Assembly (NCBI RefSeq): GCF_030145185.1
Contig: NZ_JAQYWB010000037.1
Span: forward strand, 1 to 58,322
Reading direction: 5' to 3'
Length of the DNA stretch: 58,322 bases
From: Desulfoluna sp.
Lineage (GTDB): Bacteria; Desulfobacterota; Desulfobacteria; Desulfobacterales; Desulfolunaceae
Shown: piece after piece, positions 42,901-52,344 of the stretch
Layout: every line of letters starts with the position of its first letter
How positions within the stretch are numbered: the first letter of the stretch is position 1
The notes under the pieces: model-generated
Databases searched by the model: none
Told to the model about the DNA's origin: nothing
The model's input: the letters and a program-made list of their open reading frames with translations, nothing else
Made by a program: the position numbers and the translations under genes

Positions 42901-44026
42901 ACCCCAAGCCGGGCTTCGTTCCCATGCCTGTCTGCCCGAAAAATCCGGCGAGTGTTTGCAGTTCCGACAGATCTCCGGCACGGGTGCCGGTGCCATGGGC
43001 TTCAAGGGTGCCGATATGCTCGGGGTTCAGCCCGGACATCTTCCAGGCTCGTTCAAGGGCCAGGGTCTGGCCTCCGACATCCGGAGACATCAGGCTGGAC
43101 GCTTTGCCATCGCTTGAGACCCCGATGCCTTTGATGACAGCATAAATTTTATCACCGTCTGCCACGGCATCCTCGTAACGTTTCAAGACCACCACACCAA
43201 CGCCTTCTCCGATCAAGAGCCCGTCGGCATCTTTGTCAAAGGGCCGAATCACACCGGTCTTCGAGAGAACACCCAGCTGCGTGAACACACTCCAGAACGA
43301 AACGTCGTGGCAGAGATGAACCCCGCCAGCCAGCATCAGGTCGCACTGCCGGTGCTGAAGCGCTTTGGCCGCCTGGTCAATGGCCATAAGAGAGCTTGCG
43401 CACGCGGCATCAATGGTATAGGCCGGCCCACACAGATTCAGTCGGTTCGCCACACGCGACGCCGTCAGATTGGGGACCAGCCCAATCACGGTATCCGGCC
43501 CATAATGGCCCAGCTTGCTCTGAAACTCGGCCTTGATCTCACCGATGGCCTTTTTTGACATTTCGGGAAACAGGGATTCCAGGCAGGAGACCAGCTGCTG
43601 GGCAGTACGAACGTGTTGTTCCAGCCTGACCATGCCTGGACCGATATAATTGCCCCGCCCCAGGATAATACCCGTCTGACGGCCTGGCAGGTCGGACACG
43701 TCATAGCCGGCATCCCTGAGCGCCTCACAGCTCACCTTGAGGGTAAGCAACTGGTCCGGTTCAGCCCCTTCGGCCGCAATGGGCATGATGCCATGCGAGA
43801 TGGGGTCAAAGGTTGCGTACCCATCGATAAACCCGCCCCGGCGGCAATAAAACCGATCACTGGACGTGGATTCGGGATCGTAATACAAGGGGTCCCATCG
43901 ATGTTGAGGAACCTCTGTAATCGCATCGTACCCGGTGGTGAGGTTGTCATGGTAAGCCGCCAGATCAGGAGCACCTGGCAAAATACAGGCCATCCCTGTG
44001 ACCGCAATGTTGCAGGGATCACTCAT
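39977..44026 (-). CDS. Pfa-like lipid/polyketide synthase: KS-AT-dehydratase
   Basis: 1349 residues. A ketosynthase (about 5-465) has the active-site Cys near 207 ('DAACASS'), 'EAHGTGT' and 'GHCMPAAG'. An acyltransferase-like domain (about 550-850) has 'AGHSIGEW'. A C-terminal double-hotdog PKS dehydratase (about 950-1250) has the catalytic His in 'WLIDHSLF' near 970 and 'DNAGQ' near 1125. No ACP is built in, so it must work with the ACP of its partner or the free ACP. The start overlaps the partner synthase by 8 bp. The layout is like PUFA synthases and related secondary-lipid synthases. A reduced or polyunsaturated long chain is the likely product. Confidence 0.93.
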   Translation of the reverse strand: MSDPCNIAVTGMACILPGAPDLAAYHDNLTTGYDAITEVPQHRWDPLYYDPESTSSDRFYCRRGGFIDGYATFDPISHGIMPIAAEGAEPDQLLTLKVSCEALRDAGYDVSDLPGRQTGIILGRGNYIGPGMVRLEQHVRTAQQLVSCLESLFPEMSKKAIGEIKAEFQSKLGHYGPDTVIGLVPNLTASRVANRLNLCGPAYTIDAACASSLMAIDQAAKALQHRQCDLMLAGGVHLCHDVSFWSVFTQLGVLSKTGVIRPFDKDADGLLIGEGVGVVVLKRYEDAVADGDKIYAVIKGIGVSSDGKASSLMSPDVGGQTLALERAWKMSGLNPEHIGTLEAHGTGTRAGDLSELQTLAGFFGQTGMGTKPGLGSVKSMIGHCMPAAGVAGFIKTALSLYHKVRFPSLNCDQPDEALDPTGFRLIHQAEPWHSEGLQRIAGVNAFGFGGVNVHLVMSEHDREAEASVSTAPVPAPLEEAAEPLLLISVGSREEVLDALEKGETRLDGGAFRLVVFNPDEKKRDKARKIILRGGAWRGRGDIYYTSEGLVTGGGKTAFLFPGVDSAFEPKLDDVAAFFDKTLPGCLHPENLEETGVGIIRVNQFVHSLLGDLGITPDVVAGHSIGEWSGMIATGVIDSKGLDEFIQNLEAGSLEVPDVAFAAAGCDIRTAESFFDDLEDICVSTDNCSHQVILCGIDASVNAALNAMKKEGILCLKLPFRSGFHSPLYADSLGVHRAKFDALDIGRMKTPLWSATTCGPYPEEREALRALMLDHLVKPVRFRELILTLYEEGVRVFIQAGTGSLTGFVQDILKGKKFAAINTNTPKMSGMRQLRRALAACFIEGLEPDLPGAGMLAEPLSVPSGGTAMEMPLTLGVPLVRLETRLDFSHVGPASSAVLTNSENHPVLAAYEETLNGIVHMHKEVLETWQSLPESQKRCLPAAPVDQDPGARKRTCALDLSLEGYPWLIDHSLFPQSEGCTQLSEKFPVVPMTMSIDILCEYAKKMVPGKKVTAIEKIQAFNWIDLSQPFTAELEADYDGVEYVQMVIKGYFSGRVRLADTYPTPPEPAPFLLRNPQKAPVSCDRLYREGWMFHGPAYQGVKETGTLGDNGIRGVITAAEGQGSLLDNAGQLFGYWVMEMTQTDRLAMPIRIGKIEFYSDNPGDGEEVDCLVKAYPMKPGSASADMELTVGGTLWAGVTGWDDRRFDTDEALFEVMRDAGSNLLSSVDENDFLIYRDVYKTANATQYISRRYCTQAEKALYDRIEPKRKRAWLNTLIVLKDAVRNRLFAEGISPVYPAEISLIGQETIGRCEAVGPSGETYWLMTASEPNYSVASVVPEGTDHIKFKKFF

Positions 44027-47000
44027 TCACAAGTCCCCCTTGAAGCAGCATGGATTCAGGGCTTCCACACATGAGAATCACCCGGGCATCCTCTTTTTTC
44101 CCATACCGTATTTCATCCAGCAGGGCCTTGGTGCCCTCCTGGGACGCAATAAGGCCGATGCCCGCTTTTTCATATTCCCGTGACAACGCCTCGGACACCA
44201 TGCCCTGACCGGCCCAGGGCCCCCAATTGATGGAAAAAGCCCGCCCTTTAATCCTGAGATTGATATCCATGGCAAGCTTGTCCAGCGTATCATTTGCAGA
44301 GGAGTAATCTACCTGGCCCTTATTCCCAAATGCCGAGGCAATACTTGAGAAAAATGAGACAAACTGAACATCTTCATGAAGGCACTCGCAGAGAACCTGG
44401 GCGGGCACGGTTTTGGTTGCAAAAACGTTTTCAAAGGATTCTTTTGATTTCTGATGGAGGTACTTGTCATCAATGACTCCGGCCCCATGGAGAACCCCGT
44501 CGATACGCCCATGTGCCTTGTAGATGTCATCAATCAGCTCGGAAAAAGCTTTTTTATCCGTCACATCCATGGACACATACTCATACCGGCCGCCCTTCTC
44601 ACCAATAGCCCTGAGTGTGTCTCGCAACTGCCGTTCGGAACGGATCGCCTTAAGCTTTGATTCAATGTCCGCTGGTTTTTGACAGTCCCCCCGGGCGATG
44701 ATCGCCTTCCTCAGCTCGACATCAGAAAAAATTCCGGAAAAATCAGCCGATTCCTGGAGACCCGGCCGTTCTGACCGACCGACAAGAATCAATGTGCATC
44801 CATACCGATCCGCAAGTTCAAGGACCACGCTTGCGGTAATGCCCTTTCCGCCGCCCAGGGCCAGAATCACCGAATCACTGTCCAGTAAAATGTCTCCCTC
44901 CCCTTCTGTCGCCAGGGGATTGGAGTGAATGTTGTAAAGCTGTCTCAACCCGTTGGCGTACCCGACTTCGCAGATCACATCATCGACAAACATCTCGTCA
45001 ACGATATGATCGGTCAGCCTCTCCGGGGGCTCGTGCGGGCTGACATCAATGTATCGACAACGGGTTTGGTGCCACTCTTTGGAGAGGCTTTTTATAAACC
45101 CGGCCTCTCCCCGATACTGTGCCAGGGATGCCCTTACAGCAGAGGCTTCACCAAAATCCCCACCAAGCCCGGTCACGCCGTAGAGCCATTTGATTTTGTC
45201 CGGGTTCGTCTGTTTGACTAAATCAAACAGATCCGTGGCCGGACCACGGCCCTCTTTTTCAGACAAGGGGCTCAAGTAAATCAGGCCATCCATGTCCCCA
45301 AGAAGTCCGCTGTCATCAGGAAGGGTAACCACATGGACATCGGCCCCTTTCTCTTTAAGGGCCTCACTCAAACGGTCCACCACCCCCAGGGAGTCCTTGG
45401 TCAGGGCAAAACTCTGGCCGGATATATCGTATCCGTTCATCATGGGTTCGGGTGCCCTGGCGAGGACGGCTTTATACCGGGTCAATGCCAGGGGACTCTG
45501 GGAATCCTGGGTCTGGATGTCGCTGTCGGAGTCCCCCCCCGCCACCTTGTCATGCAACCAGTCGATAATACCCTGAAGCGTTTTAATGGCGGCCAGAGCC
45601 TCCATAATCTCTTCCGGGTTTTCATCCGCCTCAGAATTTTCATCCTCGCCAGGAACCAGAGCAAGGCGTGCGTTCAATTCCCCCAATATCTCGATACGCT
45701 TGATGGAATCAATGCTGAGATCCGCTTCAAGGTCGAGGTTCAGGTCAAGCATTTCGATGGGGTATCCGGTTTTGTCGGCGATAATTTCCAGTAACAGCTC
45801 CTTGACCGGCTTCGTCTCGGGCAACCGGTCTTGAACGGGCCTTTCAACCGATTTCGACGCGCCCTCCCCCCGGCCAGGAGCTGGCGCGGAAAGGGGTTCT
45901 AAGGCGGGAGCCCCCAAGTAACCCAGCATCACATCCCGCTGGGCCTGCATGATCTCTTTGACGTTATGAAGATAGCCCTTCACCGTTTCATCCCGGTTAT
46001 CCCCTGAAGTCAGGGTGCCAGAGGAGGAAAACCCAGAAAGTTTCAAGGGGACTTCCACCGGCCGCATGGCGGTATCCGGAAGATCCCCCACCACCGGGAC
46101 GCTCCTGTGTCCGTTCACGGCCCATACCGTCGAATTGAGTGTGTAGGATTCGGGCGAGTTCAGGTCAAAGACGATGGCCCCTCTCCCCTCAAAGAGGGTC
46201 TCTAAGTCAAAGGAACGTCCCGTCGAGAGGTATTGAGCCAGCACCGTCATCAAACGCCGGATCCCGTTTTCCCCTTTTTTATCGGTGCAGAAGGCCCGAT
46301 GCTGCCCCCCTGCCGTGTCCTGTACCAACCCTGTCAACACAGCCCCTGGTCCAATTTCGATAAACACCGTTGCGCCCTCTTTTTCCATGGACGTAATCTG
46401 ATCTGCAAAGCGCACGGGTTTGACAAGATGTTCCGAAAGACGCTCTCTGATTTTTTCCGGCGAGACGGGGTAGGGTTCCGCGGTGGTATTGGACCAGACA
46501 GGCAGGGACGGTGTCTGCAGGGGCACCCCCTTTAAATAGCTCAGAAACTCGGCTTGGGCCTTATAAATAAGCGGGCTGTGAAAAGCGCAGGCCACAGGGA
46601 TCTCTCGAGCTGTCACCCCCTGCTTTTTTAAATATGTCAGCGCCATATCAACCGCGTCCGAGGCACCGGATATCACCGACTGCGTGGGTGAATTATAATT
46701 TGCGACCACCACCCCGGCGATATCTTTAATGCAGGCATCACGTGCCTCCTCTCCCCCCAGGACGGCTGCCATCTTGCCCGGATCACTCTCCACGGAACGG
46801 AGAATGGCCTCGGCCCTATGTTTACTGACCACCGCCACATCGTTGATATCGATCGCACCGCTGTAACACAAAGCCGGTATTTCACCATAACTGTGTCCAC
46901 CGAGCATATCCGGTTCAATACCCAGCTTTTTGAGCAGCGCCGCCATGGCCAGAGAGACAACCCCGATCAGTTGCTGTGCATGAACCGTCTCTTTCACCGC

Positions 47001-50000
47001 ATCGCGAGCCCGCGCTTTCTCGTCAGGAGAAAACGCATCGGCAGGGTAAAGCAAAGGAACCAGCGCCTCGACAAAGACCAGAAAATCCTTCAAAAAAGGA
47101 AAGGTCACGAAGAGATCCGACAGCATGCCCGGATATTGACTCCCCTGGCCTGCAAACAAAAAGGCCACCTTCCCATCCACCGGCTTCACATAATGAACAT
47201 CCGGGTGGTCTCTGCCGTCTTGAACCGCCGCCAGCGAGGCCAGGAGGTCCTCACGGCTTTCAGCGACGATGGCTGCGTAGACCGGTTCTTTTTTCAAGAC
47301 GAGGCTGTAGGCCAGATCCCGCAAGCGGGCATTCGGCCTCAGGGTTAAAAAATCTCGGATTCCGCGGATAGTCTGTCGGGCTTCTTCGGCATCAAGGCCT
47401 CTGATAAGAATCAATTCAGCAGGCCAGTCTTCAAGGGAGGTAAAGGGAACCGGCGGCTGTTGTTCCGTGCAGTTTTTTAGAACCACATGAAAATTGGTGC
47501 CCCCAAACCCAAAGGCGCTGACACCGGCAATTCTATCTTTCGCCAACCAGGGCCGTGCCATGGAGCTGAAGACAAAGGGACTTGTTTTGGGGTCATAAAA
47601 GGAATTGGTTTGATGGAGATTGATCGTCGGGGGAAGCACCCCGTGGTAAAGAGAGAGCATCACCTTGATGATGCCAGCCATTCCCGAGGCACATTTGGTA
47701 TGGCCTATCTGGGACTTGACGGTCCCCAGGGCGCAGGTCCCCTTCGCGGCACCGGCGTTCACAAAGGTTTCGGTAAGGGATGACAATTCGGTTTTGTCCC
47801 CCACAATCGTCCCGGTGCCATGGGCTTCGATCAGGCCGACCTCCGCAGCAGAAATACCGGCCTGCGCATAGGCCCTTGTGACTGCCTTGGCCTGCCCCTC
47901 TTTCCTCGGCGCCGTCAAGCCAAGGCTCCGGCCATCACTTGAGCCACCGATCCCCTTAATAACGGCATAGATGCGATCGCCATCCTGGACGGCATCCTCA
48001 TAACGTTTCAAGACAACCGCCGCCACGCCTTCGCCCATGCACAGACCATCCGTCTCCGCATCAAAGGGCTTGCTTTCCCCCCCGCTGGATAAGGTGTACA
48101 GACTCGAGAACATCAGGTAATCATTGATACTGTTATGACTGTCCGCGCCACCGGCGATCACCAGGTTCGAGCCCCCTGACGCCAGCTCCCGGCAGCCCGA
48201 ATCGATGGCCGCCATAGACGAGGCACAGGCCGCATCCACCGTGTAGTTTCTGCCACCGAGGTCCAAGCGATTGGCAATCCGACCTGAAATTACATTTCCG
48301 AGAACACCGGGGAAGGAGTCTTCGGTCAGTGTGGGCAGGACGGCGTCGAGTTCCGGCGGGATATCGCCAAAATACTGGGGAAAAATATTTCTTAATCCGT
48401 AGGCCCCGGCCAGGTCGGTTCCGGCCTCGACACCAAAGATAACCGAGGTATTTTCCCTGTCAAAATCGAGGTCTTTATACCCGGCATCGGCAAGCGCTCC
48501 GGCAGAAACGTGCAGGGACAGGAGCTGAACAGGGTCAATCGCTGCCAGAGATTGCGGGGGAATGCCATAATCAATCGGATCGAAATAGCACTCAGGGAGA
48601 AATCCCCCCCATTTCGTGTTAGTTTTTTTCCCGGCAAGACCCAATTCCGGCTTTTTCGCTTCCGGGTCATAATACAGGGCCTTGTTCCAGCGACTATCTG
48701 GAACCTCGCTGATCAGGTTTTTAGCCGTCAGAATATGCTTCCAGTAGGAGGCGTGATCCGGTGATTCAGGAAAGACAGAGGAGGCCCCGATGATGGCAAT
48801 ATCCACCTGGAGCCCCTGTTTCTTTGGATAAGGAGGAACATCCAAGGCCGTTACAATGCGGGCCGCCCCTTCGGAGACCTCTTGATGCAGGGCTTCGACG
48901 GTCGTGGTGCCCGTTCGCAAAGAGGCGACTTGACCGATCATATAAAGCCCCTGCTCTGCTTGAAAACGCTCATCGACCGAAAGATTGGAATCACCCACCC
49001 AGGTCATGCCCTGGGCCGCTATCCGAAGCCGCCCCATATTCATTTGTTCAAGGGCTGTCCAGACCATTTCCCCCTTGCCGCCTTCCTCGGTCAGCGTTGC
49101 TTTCACCGACTCAAAATAATCCACGTAGCGGCTGGCAAGGCATCGTATTTCATGGCCGGGAGCCGTAGACAGGATACGGGTGGCCTTTTTGTTAATCGCT
49201 TTTTGCTGATAGGTTTTAAGCAGAGCGCCTGTTTTCACCGCTTCCTCTGTATAAAGATAGGAGGTTCCCATCAACAGACCGACCCGGGCTCCACGGGCAA
49301 CCAGAGGTGCGGTCATAACCGCGAGCATGGCCGACGAACAGGCATCGTGAATGCCTCCGGCAAAAAGAAGGCTCACATCGTCAAGCCGGTCGCGTTTCAT
49401 CAACCGGTCAATCTGCTGCTCCCACAGAACAAAGCTGCTCAAGGGGCCGATGTGACCGCCACACTCTCTTCCTTCGAAAACAAACTTCCGGGCTCCTTCT
49501 TTAAGAAAAAGATCGAGAAGTCCGGGAGTCGGGACGTGCAGGAAGGTTTGCACTCCGGCTCGTTCGAGGCTTTCAGCTTGGGAAGGCCTCCCCCCCGCGA
49601 TGAGAGCATAATGGGGTTTTGCCTTAAAAATATGCCCCAGCTGTTCGGAGAAAATTTCGTTCGGTAAAAAGCCAAGGAGCCCCACCCCCCAGCGTTTTTC
49701 CCCCAATAACGTGGCTGTACCTTCAAGCAGCTCGGCCGCCTGTTCCCCCGTAAAAGTGGACAATGCAATAAACGGAAGCCCACCCTTCTGCGCGATAGAA
49801 TCTGCAAATTCAGGATTCTCGCTAATAGAGGACATGGGTCCCTGGGCAATGGGGTAGGCCAAATGATGCTCACCTGCAAAAAGAGACCCTGCCCCCAAGG
49901 GATTCAGGTGCCGAGCCTGCCGGATGTGGGCATAAATGGATTCTTTTACTGAAAAGACAAAAGATTCTGCCGATTTGTATCGATCATAAATCGTCTTTGC

Positions 50001-50747
50001 AAAAGCAACATCCTGGCCCATGGGAATATAATGGCGGGCCACATCCAGCCCCCCGTACCGAGAGATGATATCATCTGCAGAGTCCCCGTCACAGGGGTCT
50101 AAAGCACCCGGACGAGAAAGAATCCTGTGACCGGACCACACCTTTGTCTCCGTGCCATCGAGCCTTTTTATGATCTCCTTCAGGCTGTCAGGGACCCTGG
50201 ATTCACGTAACAGGGAAAGCTGACTGTCAAAAACAACACCGGCCCCCCCCAACGCAAGAACCGCCGCGGCAGTATGAAGACCACACCCACCCTGGACAAA
50301 AACCGGAACAGTCAACGAGGCCTTCAAACTCTGGAAAAGAACAAAGGAAGACATCACCTGAATCTCTCCGCCGCTTTCACTTCCCTTGGCGATCACCGCC
50401 CACGCGCCGGCGTTTTCGGCACGAACAGCGCTCTCCAGAGTTGACGCCTGTACGGCTATTTTTTTGCCTGGATACAAAGAAATTTTCCGGGAATCAGAAA
50501 GCATAATGACACCGACATTTTCCGGAATCTCATCCCTGGACAAATGAACGCCATCAGGAATACGAATCCCGAATTCGCCACTGATTTTTTTCGATAGTCT
50601 CTTTAACGCCTCTTTCCCACGCTCCGGCTGATGCCCAATATCCAAGACTGAAAATGCACCGGCACGATGCAACGCATGGGCAAGTTGTTCATCCGGACAC
50701 TCAAAAGGGGTCACGGTCATTAGACTGCAGGGATTCCATTCCTTCAT
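44019..50747 (-). CDS. Giant Pfa-like synthase: NMO-NMO-KS-AT-ACP-KR
   Basis: 2242 residues from the ATG at 50747, with CGGAG eight bases upstream. The first 300 residues look like a partial nitronate monooxygenase-type barrel ('VPVFVQGGCGLHTAAAVLALGG'). Residues about 300-630 are a full one ('YPIAQGPMSS ... FEGRECGGHIGP'), the PfaD-type enoyl reductase fold. Then KS (about 650-1090; Cys near 840 in 'DAACASS'), AT (about 1200-1510; 'GGHSYGE'), ACP (Ser in 'DLSIDSIKR' near 1680) and KR (about 1970-2220; 'LGGGKGIT' and 'YSSAND'). Only one ACP is present, whereas PUFA synthases have several. Fusion of the reductase at the N-terminus is uncommon. Two neighbouring synthases make one megaenzyme. 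Confidence 0.94.
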   Translation of the reverse strand: MKEWNPCSLMTVTPFECPDEQLAHALHRAGAFSVLDIGHQPERGKEALKRLSKKISGEFGIRIPDGVHLSRDEIPENVGVIMLSDSRKISLYPGKKIAVQASTLESAVRAENAGAWAVIAKGSESGGEIQVMSSFVLFQSLKASLTVPVFVQGGCGLHTAAAVLALGGAGVVFDSQLSLLRESRVPDSLKEIIKRLDGTETKVWSGHRILSRPGALDPCDGDSADDIISRYGGLDVARHYIPMGQDVAFAKTIYDRYKSAESFVFSVKESIYAHIRQARHLNPLGAGSLFAGEHHLAYPIAQGPMSSISENPEFADSIAQKGGLPFIALSTFTGEQAAELLEGTATLLGEKRWGVGLLGFLPNEIFSEQLGHIFKAKPHYALIAGGRPSQAESLERAGVQTFLHVPTPGLLDLFLKEGARKFVFEGRECGGHIGPLSSFVLWEQQIDRLMKRDRLDDVSLLFAGGIHDACSSAMLAVMTAPLVARGARVGLLMGTSYLYTEEAVKTGALLKTYQQKAINKKATRILSTAPGHEIRCLASRYVDYFESVKATLTEEGGKGEMVWTALEQMNMGRLRIAAQGMTWVGDSNLSVDERFQAEQGLYMIGQVASLRTGTTTVEALHQEVSEGAARIVTALDVPPYPKKQGLQVDIAIIGASSVFPESPDHASYWKHILTAKNLISEVPDSRWNKALYYDPEAKKPELGLAGKKTNTKWGGFLPECYFDPIDYGIPPQSLAAIDPVQLLSLHVSAGALADAGYKDLDFDRENTSVIFGVEAGTDLAGAYGLRNIFPQYFGDIPPELDAVLPTLTEDSFPGVLGNVISGRIANRLDLGGRNYTVDAACASSMAAIDSGCRELASGGSNLVIAGGADSHNSINDYLMFSSLYTLSSGGESKPFDAETDGLCMGEGVAAVVLKRYEDAVQDGDRIYAVIKGIGGSSDGRSLGLTAPRKEGQAKAVTRAYAQAGISAAEVGLIEAHGTGTIVGDKTELSSLTETFVNAGAAKGTCALGTVKSQIGHTKCASGMAGIIKVMLSLYHGVLPPTINLHQTNSFYDPKTSPFVFSSMARPWLAKDRIAGVSAFGFGGTNFHVVLKNCTEQQPPVPFTSLEDWPAELILIRGLDAEEARQTIRGIRDFLTLRPNARLRDLAYSLVLKKEPVYAAIVAESREDLLASLAAVQDGRDHPDVHYVKPVDGKVAFLFAGQGSQYPGMLSDLFVTFPFLKDFLVFVEALVPLLYPADAFSPDEKARARDAVKETVHAQQLIGVVSLAMAALLKKLGIEPDMLGGHSYGEIPALCYSGAIDINDVAVVSKHRAEAILRSVESDPGKMAAVLGGEEARDACIKDIAGVVVANYNSPTQSVISGASDAVDMALTYLKKQGVTAREIPVACAFHSPLIYKAQAEFLSYLKGVPLQTPSLPVWSNTTAEPYPVSPEKIRERLSEHLVKPVRFADQITSMEKEGATVFIEIGPGAVLTGLVQDTAGGQHRAFCTDKKGENGIRRLMTVLAQYLSTGRSFDLETLFEGRGAIVFDLNSPESYTLNSTVWAVNGHRSVPVVGDLPDTAMRPVEVPLKLSGFSSSGTLTSGDNRDETVKGYLHNVKEIMQAQRDVMLGYLGAPALEPLSAPAPGRGEGASKSVERPVQDRLPETKPVKELLLEIIADKTGYPIEMLDLNLDLEADLSIDSIKRIEILGELNARLALVPGEDENSEADENPEEIMEALAAIKTLQGIIDWLHDKVAGGDSDSDIQTQDSQSPLALTRYKAVLARAPEPMMNGYDISGQSFALTKDSLGVVDRLSEALKEKGADVHVVTLPDDSGLLGDMDGLIYLSPLSEKEGRGPATDLFDLVKQTNPDKIKWLYGVTGLGGDFGEASAVRASLAQYRGEAGFIKSLSKEWHQTRCRYIDVSPHEPPERLTDHIVDEMFVDDVICEVGYANGLRQLYNIHSNPLATEGEGDILLDSDSVILALGGGKGITASVVLELADRYGCTLILVGRSERPGLQESADFSGIFSDVELRKAIIARGDCQKPADIESKLKAIRSERQLRDTLRAIGEKGGRYEYVSMDVTDKKAFSELIDDIYKAHGRIDGVLHGAGVIDDKYLHQKSKESFENVFATKTVPAQVLCECLHEDVQFVSFFSSIASAFGNKGQVDYSSANDTLDKLAMDINLRIKGRAFSINWGPWAGQGMVSEALSREYEKAGIGLIASQEGTKALLDEIRYGKKEDARVILMCGSPESMLLQGGLVNE

Positions 50748-51626
50748 CTTAAACTCTCCGAGGCACCGCACGATTCAAGGCCGATGCCTGGTTGTTGAGG
50801 TCGACACAAGGCTCAAAGGTTATTAAAAAGGGTTGCATTTGCGTCACGATAAACAATCCTTCGATGGAAGACCTCTCAACCCAAGAGGACGCCCCAAAGT
50901 ACTAAAAAGATAAAACGAAAAAACCGTCGTTTCAGCCGGAAGCACGAGGTCGGCTGTGATGCAAAAATTGTCCCTGATTTTTTCTCCGGCACGCGCCATG
51001 GCTCATAAGAATCTGTTTTAATGACAAACCTGGCAAAGCCTTAACACCCTTGCCGACAGCCAAGGGTTCCGTACTGAAATAATCAGCTTTTCGCAGCGAA
51101 ACCGTCTCTGTTTCCTGGAAGCATAAAATGACTTATTCAATAATCTATAACTCATTTTATGGCCTTATAAAAAACAGTATTACAAGCTAAAAAAGTTAGC
51201 TCAGAACGCTATAATGAGATTTCTAAAGGATCTTTAATTCCTCTTTCGTACCCCATGCGATATGGCGATATGCACCCGGGAAAAAGCCACTTCCAGGTCA
51301 AAACCAGAGATACCTCATCTATTTAGCAAACGACAGACCCGATACAGCAGGGACTGAAGAAAAGATGCATCTATCTGAATAATCGATGATTACACGATAG
51401 ATCAGCCATATTTACAGAGAGCCTAAAACGCCGTCCGCAACATAAACATTGTTTAAAGCGATTCATATATGTATAGTTCCTTTTCGATGATGTAAAGCAC
51501 TATTTTTTACTGTTAATTTAAAACCGCGAAATGCCCAGTTAAAAATTCTCAAATAATGCCTCAAAAAGATATATTATATTTACTCAAAGAATCATCACAT
51601 AAACAATAAGACCACAGAGACAGCCC
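50748..51626. other. AT-rich divergent intergenic region, 879 bp
   Basis: No gene is seen. It separates the minus-strand synthase operon from the plus-strand export operon and must contain both promoters. Base composition is much more AT-rich than the genes around it, strongest from 51130 to 51620 (for example TATATTATATTTAC near 51570). I find no sigma-54 motif or clear operator. Length and composition suit binding by nucleoid proteins or several regulators. Confidence 0.6.
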
Positions 51627-52343
51627 ATGCGCCAAATTGAAATCACACAGGTCACAAAAAATTATCGTCTTGGAAAAACGACGATTCAGGCTCTTAAAGG
51701 GGTCAATTTCACCGTTGAGGAGGGAGAATTTCTTTCCGTTGTCGGAGCCTCGGGCAGCGGAAAAACCACGCTTCTGAATATCATCGGCTGTATCGATGCG
51801 GCCTCTGAAGGGAGCGTTAAAATAGACGGAATTGAAATTAAGAGATTAAATGACAACGAACTTACGGATTTAAGGCTGCGAAAAATAGGGTTTATTTTTC
51901 AGACATTTAATCTCATTCCAGTCTTGAATGTCTTTGAAAACATCGAGTTCCCCCTGCTCCTGATGAACCATTTGCCCAAAAAAGCCGTCGTCTCACGGGT
52001 CAACGCTCTCATTGAACAGGTCGGTTTAACCGACTTTGTCCGACACAAACCGGCTGAATTGTCGGGAGGCCAGCGTCAACGCGTGGCCATCGCCCGATCC
52101 CTTGTCACAAACCCTGCGATTGTTCTTGCGGATGAGCCCACGGCCAACCTGGATACAGAAACCGGAAACTCTATATTGGCACTCATGAAGGCCATCAATA
52201 TGAGAGAAAAAAGCACCTTTATCTTCTCCACCCACGATCCTGAGGTACTGAAATATGCGGATCGAATCGTCAACATCAGAGACGGCAGGGTGGTCAATCC
52301 AGAGCCCCCCGTCGCCCTCTGCCTCGATGGCAGGGGCTACTGA
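51627..52343 (+). CDS. LolD/MacB-family ABC transporter ATPase
   Basis: 238 residues with Walker A 'GASGSGKTT', signature 'LSGGQRQRVAIARSL', Walker B 'IVLADEPTANLDT' and switch His in 'FIFSTHDPEV'. The 'SGSGKTTLLNIIGCID' and 'FIFQTFNLIPVLNVFEN' stretches are those of the LolD/MacB/FtsE group. It powers extraction of a lipid or lipoprotein from the inner membrane. The next gene starts one base after its stop. Confidence 0.95.
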   Translation: MRQIEITQVTKNYRLGKTTIQALKGVNFTVEEGEFLSVVGASGSGKTTLLNIIGCIDAASEGSVKIDGIEIKRLNDNELTDLRLRKIGFIFQTFNLIPVLNVFENIEFPLLLMNHLPKKAVVSRVNALIEQVGLTDFVRHKPAELSGGQRQRVAIARSLVTNPAIVLADEPTANLDTETGNSILALMKAINMREKSTFIFSTHDPEVLKYADRIVNIRDGRVVNPEPPVALCLDGRGY

Positions 52344-52344
52344 G

